Assembly (NCBI GenBank): GCA_014706295.1 | Contig: JACSVZ010000006.1 | Span: forward strand, 32,297,848 to 32,361,847 | Direction: 5' to 3' | DNA length: 64,000 bases | Origin: Lycocorax pyrrhopterus obiensis | Lineage: Eukaryota > Chordata > Aves > Passeriformes > Paradisaeidae | Shown here: positions 56,684 through 64,000 of the stretch, one piece after another | Layout of the letters: the number at the start of each line of letters is the position of its first letter | How positions within the stretch are numbered: the stretch's first letter is position 1 | The notes under the pieces: generated by a model | Told to the model about the DNA's origin: nothing | Databases searched by the model: none | What the model saw: only the letters and a program-made list of their open reading frames with translations | Program-made: the position numbers and the translations under genes

Positions 56684-57178
56684 CAGTTCCAAAGTGATGG
56701 ACGCACGCAAACTATCAACAACATTAAATATTTGGAAACCATACAGGTGCTTTTCCTTACAATGTTCAAGGAAGAATCGCTCAGGACTAAACTTCTCCAG
56801 GTCAGGGAATATCTCGGTAGGGCATAAATTATAACAAGAATATTTGTGCCATTCAATACTTGGTATCTTCCTGAGGAGGAAAGGGAAAGGGAGAAAACAG
56901 CAAATAAGCAGCTGTCTGTAACTGTTTCACCATAGGAAAAAAAAGAGAGAAACCCTACCCTTTACTTGGGAAACCTTCTCAGTACTCTATCCTGCAGACA
57001 TTCCAGCGCCCATGCCAACCACCTCTAGCCACTTAAAACTCTAAAACGGCCACATGGCACATTCCTATCTCCATTTCCTCAATCTTGATAAAGGAATGGA
57101 AAACTTACCAAACACCTCGTCCAGTTCTTTGTGAACCTTCTTCTGAGTTTCAGGTCCAAGTAAGCACAAGAGCATTGA
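56684..57178 (-). pseudogene. Partial CYP4V2 duplicate (exons 10 and 8), first part
   Basis: Plus-strand 'ggaagaatcgctcagg' and its surroundings match CYP4V2 exon 10 (41125-41264). 'cctaccctttacttgggaaa' matches intron 9, and 57100-57178 matches part of exon 8 with its splice donor ('aaacttaccaaacac'). Because intron sequence is retained, this is a DNA-level duplication, not a retrocopy. Exon 9 and flanking intron are deleted, exon 10 has a net loss of about 10 nt in the 'atctc...agggcataa' interval, and the heme-loop end is unreadable. It is a dead fragment in the same orientation as CYP4V2, about 4 kb upstream of it. The left edge is approximate. Confidence 0.85.
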
Positions 57179-57275
57179 GAGGGTGTGCAGAGATGCAGTT
57201 AGAAAAGTAAAAGCTCAGCTCAAATAGAAATTGGTCAGAGATACCAAAAACTACAAGAAAGGGTTCTTCAGGTAC
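57179..57275 (+). mobile_element. CR1 LINE ORF2 fragment, 5' piece
   Basis: Translates to CR1 ORF2-like text (CRDAVRKVKAQLK, then RDTKNYKKGFFRY). It breaks at an LTR and resumes in the same reading at 57805. Confidence 0.72.
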
Positions 57276-57804
57276 TATCATGGTTTAGCCCCAGACCACA
57301 ATGAAGTACCATGCATACACCCCACCCTGGTGGGAGGGAGAGGAGTATCAGAACAAAGATAAAACCCATGGGTTGAAATAAGAAAGGTTTAATGACCGAA
57401 ATATAGTAAAGTAAAATGAAAATAGGAAAAGAAGAGAGGAATAAAACTCAAGAAACACAAGCAATTGCACAAAACAATTGCTCACCCCCCACTGACCCCA
57501 ATCCACCCCTGAGCAGCAATAGGCCCCTCTCAGTTCATATACTGAGCAGGGCCTTCTGTGGTATGGAATATCCCTTAGACCAGTTGGGGTCGGCTGTCCT
57601 GGCCATGCTCTGTCCCAGCTTCTTGTGGACCTTCTCACTGGCAGAGTATGGGACACTGAAAAGTCTTTGATGTAGGGCAAACACAACTCACCAAGAACTA
57701 AAACATTAGGGTATAATCAACATTATTCTCATACCAATTTAAAATACAGCACTGTGCCAGCTACTAGGATGAAAATAAATTCTATGCCAGCTGAAACCAG
57801 GACA
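57276..57804 (-). mobile_element. Solo ERV LTR inserted in a CR1 copy
   Basis: Starts TATCATGGTTTAGCCCCAG (expected TGTCATGG, one change) and ends 'gctgaaaccaggaca'. Internal 'ggtatggaatatccctt' and 'cagctt cttgtgg' segments fit the same ERVL-like family as the LTRs at 7.5 and 24.8 kb. Flanking 5-mers GGTAC (57271-57275) and GGTAT (57805-57809) are a near-identical target duplication, placed inside CR1 coding sequence. Confidence 0.85.
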
Positions 57805-59529
57805 GGTATGTAAATAAGCAGAGACAGAAGGAAAGTATTTGCCTGCTGTTTAACAGGAGAGATTAATTAGTCACCAACAAAGGCTGAAAAGGCAGAAGTA
57901 CCCAACACTTTCTTCACCCATGTCCTTTCACCAGCACCAGGCCTTGGGAACAAAAATCCTGGCTGATGCGAACACAGACCCACCATCTGTGAAGGAAGAG
58001 TTGCTATGTGAACTATTACAGGAGCTTGACCTCTACAGATTGATGGGCTCTGGCAGTAACCAACCAGCTCTGGCTGATATAGCTGTGAGACCACTCTCCA
58101 TAATCTTTGAGTTGTGGAATTTGGGGGACATCCGAGAAGACTGAAAGAAGGCTAATGTCACTCCTATCTACAAGAAGGACTTAAGAGAGGATCCAGAAAA
58201 TTACAGGCCCATCAGTCTTACTTCAGTCCCTGGGAAACCTATGGAACAAATTTTCCTGGGGGCTGTTACAAGTCAAATGAAGCCCACGTTTAGGAAAAGC
58301 CAGGACAGATTGACCAAGGACAAATTGTGCTTGACAAACCTGACTGCCTCTTATGACAAAGGAACCTGCTTGGTTGATGTGGGGCAAGCAGCGAACATTG
58401 TCAACCTGGATTATCTCCAAGGCTTTTGATGTGGTTTCCCACGGCCTCCTCCTACAGAAATGTGTATGTGATGGTGTGGATGTGTGATCCGTGTGCTGGG
58501 TGCGGAATCGGCTGACCGGCCACACCTGGAGGGTGGTGGTAAATTGCTCCCTTTCACACTGGCAGCTGTCACAAGTGGAGTCCCCCAGGGAACAATACCG
58601 GGCCCAACGCTGTTTAGTATCTTCATCAGTGGTTTGGATTATGGGATCAAGGGTACCCAGATGGAGTTTGTCAGTGATACCAAACTGAGTGGGGCAGAGC
58701 ACACTTTGGAAGGGAGAGACACCTGCAGGAACACCTGGACAGGCTGAATAATAAGGCTAACAAGAACCTTATGAAGTTCAATACGGACAAGTGTAAGGTC
58801 TTGCACATGGAAAAACATAATCCAGGAGAGCAGCACACGTTGGGGATCCACCTGGCTAGGGAACAGATCTATGGAAAGGGACTTGCAGGTCCTGGTGGAC
58901 AAGCAGCTCAGTGTGAGTGAACAGTTTGTTGCTGCAGCAAAGAAAGCCAAAATGAGACTTGGCTGCATCAACACCAGGAGAGAAAAAGTCACTATCCCAC
59001 TCTACCCAGTTCTGGTCAGGCCACACCTGGAATGCTGTGTTCAGTTTTGGTCCCTGCTATACAAGAAAGACGTGGACAGGGTGAAGGTGCAGCAAAGGGC
59101 AACAAAGATGACCAAAGAACTGGGTAGCCTGTCATGTGAGAAAAGGCTGAGAAAATTGGATTTGCGCAGCTTGGAGAAAAGAAGCTTAGGCACACCTTAT
59201 CACCATGTTCCTGTATTTAAAAGGTGGCTACTAAGAAGATGGGAGATTCCCTTTTCATAAGGAGTCTTACGGAAAAGTGAGGAGTGATGTGTGCAAGTTA
59301 TGCCTGGGAAGATTCCAACCGGACACAAGAGGAAAACTTTTCACAAAGAGAACAATTAGCCATTGGAATAATCTCCCCATTATGTGGGAAGTGGTGGATT
59401 CCCCAACACTGGACACTTAAGATTCAGCTGGACAGGGTGATACACCATCTCGTCCAGACTGTGCTTTTGCCAACAGGCACCAGATGATCCTTGAGGTCTC
59501 TTCCAAACTGGAAGGGGTCTATAATGATT
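57805..59529 (+). mobile_element. CR1 LINE with degraded ORF2 and 3' end
   Basis: Frame-broken reverse-transcriptase ORF2 of CR1: AEKAEVPNTFFT, REDPENYRPISLTSVPGKP, KLCLTNL, GVPQGTIPGPTLFSIFISG. The catalytic F-A-D-D box is changed to FVSDTKL. It then runs through 'ctggaatgctgtgttcagtt' to a typical 3' end (CTATAATGATT). Several stops and frameshifts show it is inactive. With the piece at 57179-57275 it is the longest LINE copy in the window. Confidence 0.88.
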
Positions 59530-59640
59530 ATCAGGATATATGACGACCAGTGATTCTGTCAGGTGCCCAAAAACTGACCAAAAGAGAGAAGCGTTAAAAT
59601 ACTTCTGGTAGACAGCAAACATCCCTCTTCCCTCTCTCTT
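59530..59640 (-). pseudogene. Partial CYP4V2 duplicate, second part (intron 7 sequence)
   Basis: 'aaaactgaccaaaag' with following 'gaagcgttaaaata' and 'catccctctt' matches CYP4V2 intron 7 at about 42185-42255. It is read as the continuation of the 56684-57178 fragment beyond the CR1 insertion. About 200 bp of the source locus between the two parts is missing. Confidence 0.6.
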
Positions 59641-60281
59641 GCCACCTGAGAGCAATCCATTGCTGCTCTAGTAATTAGCAAATCTTTCCTTTTAAGCTGC
59701 AGAAGCAGATGGTTACTGTTCTGCTCTTCTCTTCATTTGTACAAGAAATCTCAAAAAGTAGGAATGGTCTTACAGACTCGTCAGCATGCTGGTTCAATTG
59801 CTCACCATCTATAAACATGTTTGGCTTGGCAGGGAAAACATTACTTGCTGTAAACAAAGTTTATCCCACCAGTTCCCATAGTTACTGATGATTAGAACAG
59901 CATAAGTAAAAGCAATGAATGAGATTTCAAAAGAATTAAAGGAAGAAGAAAAAGTAGGTACAGACAGTATTTGTAAGAGATCAAATATTATTATAATAAG
60001 AAGCAGACAGAGTGAAAAATGAAGAAATGTTAAAACAGCAGTTAAAGGGGAAGTACTGCAAACTCCTGTTTAAAAGTATAAATTTTATATATGACCGATA
60101 TTTACATAGACTACAACATCTTTAAGGAAACAAAAAAAGTGGGAAGAGCACTTTATGTTCTAAACATATCTTATTTGATAGGTAGAAAAATAATTCCCTA
60201 GGAAAGGCAGAAAAAGGAAGAATGCCTGAGAAAAAAGTGCAGCCGCAGTCTCTTGATATTGCAGAGCCGACACCTCGACCA
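59641..60281. other. 3' flank of FAM149A
   Basis: AT-rich sequence between the CYP4V2 duplicate and the FAM149A terminal exon. Nothing else was recognised. Confidence 0.45.
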
Positions 60282-60287
60282 TTTATT
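60282..60287 (-). terminator. FAM149A: Candidate polyadenylation signal of FAM149A
   Basis: Minus-strand AATAAA (plus-strand tttatt) about 200 nt beyond the stop codon at 60486-60488. Confidence 0.4.
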
Positions 60288-60485
60288 TCATTTTGCTCCA
60301 AATTTTAATCTAACCTCTGGTCAAATAATTTTAAAAGAAGGTAATGCAGGCATCCTGAGGATTGCAAGGCTCAGCAGACACCAGCATAATGCACACCCTC
60401 TTTGTTACACAAGATACTAAGTGGCAAATTTAGTGCTTCAGTCTTTCATTCAGTGCAGAGGGTTTCTATTTCTTCCTAAAACAGG

Positions 60486-60559
60486 TTAAGAAGCAATCTG
60501 AAATCTCTTCCTTGAGGCTGGAGGATTTCTCTGAAAGGATTTGGAGTAATTCTGTGAAC
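60486..60559 (-). CDS. FAM149A: FAM149A terminal exon
   Basis: 74 nt: two bases complete a Gly codon, then SQNYSKSFQRNPPASRKR, FQIAS and TAA. The phase fits the previous exon exactly. Acceptor 'attttccag'. Confidence 0.78.
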
Positions 60560-63500
60560 CTGGAAAATAAAAACATTGTTAATGGTTGTAGTTTCCAAAA
60601 GACACTCCAAGATTATGTATGAGTTACTTCCACCAATGTGCTCAGATCGATATTTGCTAACCTGCCCTTATTCTTACATCACCTGTTATATAATTATGTC
60701 AATTATATAATTATTTAAACCCAAGGAACTTCCAAACAAGTAAAGGTTACATATAAGGATTCAAATATATCAGGAACTAGCTAGTCAGCTGTATTGTAAA
60801 AAGGAACAAAATGAGCCACATAGGGTTGCTCTCTTTTTTGGTGTTGCAGATTTAAGACAGAGCTGCAAATCAATACTCATTTTTTTTATGAGAGCTTCAT
60901 ATTTTTGTGAAAAATGCACATTTTCAAATCTACTTTTTCTTCACACAAAAAGTTTATTAATTTCAGAGCTAAAACAAAATTTGTTATGAGCAGTTCACAA
61001 GCATGCAATTGTGTTACTACTCTATCAACTGCAAAAATATCTAGCCTGTACACCACATACTCTTGCTATGTTGTAAATATGTCAAAATACTGAAAAAAAA
61101 AAATGAGATGAGATGAGATGAGATGAGATGAGATGGAATTCTTTTCCTCCCATGTCATAACAAGAAAAAGAAGCTTCACAGGATTCCTACCCAGAAGAGT
61201 TAGGACAACCTCAGAACAAGTGAGAAGAAACTTCAAAACCAAACTCAAAAGATCCTGCCAAGAAAAATCTGTTCTTTTATGCTGAGATGGCTCTCCCTAA
61301 GCACTACACTTTTTGATGGTATGATGGGTTGATAGGTTTTGTTGGCCTTTTATCTTCCAAGTTGTATTGGGTTCAGTTCGAAAACGGGCAGAAACACCAA
61401 TTAAGTGTAGTGGTTTGGTTTAAATTATCTATTACTTCCTTATTTTCTTTCTCTGAGATAAGAATTAAGAGAAAAACAAAGCAGGCACAAACCTTAAACA
61501 GCTGCGATACAAAGAAAGAATTTTATTACTAACAGAATTAAAAGTTAAAAAAAAAAAAACAAGAAAATTAAAGCAAACCTCCCCTCTCCTCCGGCACTTC
61601 TCTCCTTCTACTCAACTCACACAAAGGATAACAGAACATGGGATTTCAGTCAGAGTTGCAGTTCTTGAAAAGTCTCTTTCCTATGCTTAAGGGAAAAAAG
61701 GGTTTTTTCTTTGCTTTATGTGGTTCCCAAACTGCCACCAATAGCAGAGCCGCCCAGAAAGAAACAATCTGCTGTGGTGTAAAACATCTCTCCCATGAAA
61801 AATCTCACAGTTCCTTCACACTGCCAAACACGGGCCATCACATGGGGTTATTAATCTTTTTAAGGATGAGTTATTTTGGCCTGTACACAAAGGCTTTCTT
61901 CATCACAAGTCTCTAAAAGCCTTTCACTGCTTTTATACAGAAGCACGTGGCATGTGCACTCTTCACAATCTTCACGGGCCACACATGAATTCTTCATGCC
62001 CCCATGTACTTTAAATGGATTAAAGAGACAAACAGTTTGCGATATTACAGTTTTTTACCACGGCATGCAAGAAGTATTTTTAAGCAACGTGCGAGACACG
62101 CGGCACTGCCCTCTTTTCTCCCGCCGCCATTTTCAGCTTTGTCTCACTGACTCACTTTCTCTTTCTCTCTGACTCTGAAGCCGCACGTTGAAGTGCTCTT
62201 TTTTTCAGGCTTTACAGTAGAGAAAGCCTCGCTCCCTTTTGTGCTGCTGGCTGCATGGTGTCTTCTTCAGTTCGGCACGAAGTGTGCTAGCTGCAGGCAG
62301 GAGGCTCTGCCGGCTCTTGCTGGCTCCGCCGGCTCCGCCCTGAGAGGGGAGAGGGACCCGCCGGTCCCAGGAAGCCGCGCCGGATGGGTTTAGCTGTAAG
62401 GCAGTCCATGGCTGGCTTTAGCTGCCTGCAGCTCTGGGACAGTTCCCCCCGCCGGTGACCCAGGGTCCGTGCCACGGTGTTGAGAAAAAGGAGGGAGCCA
62501 GGGGCCCCGGCCCAGCCCGGAGGCTCGGAGGCCCCCTCACCTTCCGGCAGGTGGGCTGGAACAAAAGAGAAATTCCCGCCTTTCCGCGTGGTTCAAATAG
62601 GTAAAGTGCGAGAAGCGTCATTAGTCTAAAAAACTGTCCATCAACTCAGGGTCAACCCACTACACAAGTGATTCGTACTTTGCCTACCTGTTATCAAAAA
62701 TCCTTGACCCGTCCTTCTGTGGTTAGCAAAATCCGTGGGAGTCAGTGACTTCTTCTGACATGTGTCTCTCTGTAAAAAGGAAATATATACTCTTAGCTAG
62801 TGTGATATACTTATCTACTGAAATGGTTTGATTATGGTTTTTATGATCTAGTCCAGCAGACTGGATCCAACCAAAGTACAAAGCTCCAACCAGCACTAAA
62901 ACTGCACACTTCTAGCACACAGACACCCTCAAAGGAAAACTTTGATGCATTAGACCTGAAAAAATAATCTTCCTCATACAATAGTCCCACACCCTCCCCA
63001 AGATTTTTAACAACTTCCTCTCTATAGGCAGTAGGAATCCCTGTACATCAGAAATCAGAAGAGACCCAGAAATGAGACCTTCTGTAGACCAACGGCAGGC
63101 ATGAATGAAAACCTCTTCCCTTTTCCACGTCTCCGCTTACACTGTAACATACCCTGAATGTATGAGTTGTGCTGGGCCTTGAAAATTGATCAACAGTAAC
63201 AGTTCTTTCTCGGAGTGGCTGTTGCTCTGTCCTGCCAGCCACTGCACTTGACACTCTGCTATGAGCATATCGTTCTTGATGCTGAGAGAATTAAAAAGAA
63301 CATTAAGAGAATGCAGCAATTGAATAAATCAAAATATTTTTTTCTGTTGACATACAAAAGTTCACAAGAAGAAAAGAAAAATACATTTTCAATAACCAAA
63401 AGCACCAATCTAAAGGTTTGCCTGTTTTTTAAACAGATGTGAGACTGTTTCTATGTTGGCACGTTAACATAACAACACGCCAATTTACTTTCATTCTAGT

Positions 63501-64000
63501 GATTCATTACTCACCCAACCTTCAAAAATAGGCCAATATAAGATCTGTTTTTTTCAGCTGGTGTCCTTTTCTACTCCTGTTAGCATAATTTTCTAATTCT
63601 TATAACCTAACATTAGTGAATAAAACACTGAAAAGAGTTATTTAAACCCAGATGCATAGAAGTGCAAGGTTACTATCTTGTTGATTGGTTCTTTTTATCT
63701 TTTTTTTTAATTTGCTTTTTCTGTTGTCATACAAGCCTTTCCACTATGATCTGCCTGTGACCTGAGGTTTTACACTGCCTTCTCTTGCATTGTTATCGTA
63801 CCCCAATGTAACACATATTATCATGTTAAATCTATGTATTAAATACAAGCCAACACAAGCTGTAAAATTACTCATATCAACCAGTGACATAGAGTAATTT
63901 ATTTCTAAATAGCTTGAAGTTCTTCACCAGTAAAGAAATGAACACAACTTACAGAGCTACGTTGCATTCGAGGTACTGAAACATATTGTTCAACAGCCTC
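60486..64000 (-). CDS. FAM149A: FAM149A-like gene, last four exons (partial)
   Basis: Exons in minus-strand order: 64000-63953 (cut by the window end), 63281-63153, 62769-62688, 60559-60486. Phases chain without conflict (0, 0, 1) and every junction is GT-AG. The joined C-terminus is 111 residues, with QFSRPSTTHTFR, DTCQKKSLTPTDFANH and a basic tail RKRFQIAS before TAA. The assignment rests on synteny (FAM149A lies directly upstream of CYP4V2 in human, same strand) and on recall of the FAM149 C-terminal pattern. The cellular role of the family is poorly defined. The named domain (DUF3719) would lie upstream, outside the window. Confidence 0.8.
61103..61135 (+). repeat. (ATGAG)n pentamer microsatellite
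   Basis: About 6.5 uninterrupted copies of ATGAG follow an A-run, in the last intron of FAM149A. Likely polymorphic. Confidence 0.9.
61406..62664 (-). mobile_element. Long CpG-rich LTR-like element (FAM149A last intron)
   Basis: The ends form short inverted termini: TGTAGTGGTTTGG on the left, and on the right a stretch ending CCACTACA. A minus-strand AATAAA lies at 61522-61527, about 115 nt before the left edge, as R-U5 would require. The right two-fifths (about 62270-62560) is very GC- and CpG-rich, fitting a U3 promoter read on the minus strand. Length is 1.26 kb. Target duplication is not clear (ttaag / caagt). It could alternatively contain a genuine CpG-island promoter. Confidence 0.6.
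62688..62769 (-). CDS. FAM149A: FAM149A penultimate exon
   Basis: 82 nt encoding RDTCQKKSLTPTDFANHRRT and GQGFLIT, plus one base of the next codon. Acceptor 'tttttacag', donor 'gtaggc'. Confidence 0.8.
63153..63281 (-). CDS. FAM149A: FAM149A exon (RPSTTHTFR)
   Basis: 129 nt in phase 0: HQERYAHSRVSSAVAG, QQPLRERTVTVDQFSRPSTT, HTFR. Acceptor 'ttctctcag', donor 'gtatgt'. Confidence 0.82.
63953..64000 (-). CDS. FAM149A: FAM149A exon, 5' cut by window end
   Basis: The visible 48 nt read EAVEQYVSVPRMQRSS in phase 0, then donor 'gtaagt'. The upstream part lies beyond the window. Confidence 0.72.

Noticed and set aside
58223..58702. 159-codon minus-strand open frame
   Set aside because: Antisense to CR1 ORF2, a common artefact of LINE sequence.
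62193..62621. Open frames in the GC-rich block, possibly a first exon of an unknown gene
   Set aside because: High CpG content alone opens frames. The block lies inside the LTR-like element and no splice-compatible partner was found.

Overview
The window is vertebrate nuclear DNA, very probably from a bird in Neoaves. It is AT-rich. It carries CR1 LINE fragments on both strands and several endogenous-retrovirus LTRs of a type common in birds. Two complete genes and one partial gene, all on the minus strand, keep the order FAM149A - CYP4V2 - KLKB1/F11 known from human 4q35. I assembled the exons by eye from frame, splice sites, intron phase and remembered family sequence; no alignment was run.

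Layout. 1-17 kb: no gene recognised; one CR1 3' end (5.4 kb), one solo LTR with a clean 5-bp target duplication (7.5-8.1 kb), one CTCF-like motif (11.34 kb). 17.2-32.2 kb: a complete plasma prekallikrein/factor XI-type gene (KLKB1), 14 coding exons, 627 codons: signal peptide, four apple domains, trypsin-like protease domain. 32.2-39.3 kb: intergenic. 39.3-52.7 kb: a complete CYP4V2, 11 exons, 528 codons. 52.7-60.5 kb: intergenic and repeat-rich. It holds a broken partial copy of CYP4V2 split by a CR1, which is itself split by a solo LTR. 60.5-64 kb: the last four exons of FAM149A, the most 5' of them cut by the window end. A 1.26-kb CpG-rich LTR-like element lies in its last intron.

KLKB1 encodes a secreted contact-system zymogen. 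CYP4V2 encodes an ER-bound fatty-acid hydroxylase. FAM149A is a poorly characterised gene. Nothing in the window suggests that the three share a pathway; their proximity is old synteny. The most interesting items are a 68-nt near-perfect hairpin in CYP4V2 intron 1, the nested CYP4V2 pseudogene/CR1/LTR structure, a prekallikrein-like apple-4 cysteine pair in the only KLKB1/F11 gene present, and a perfect palindrome about 250 bp upstream of the CYP4V2 start codon.
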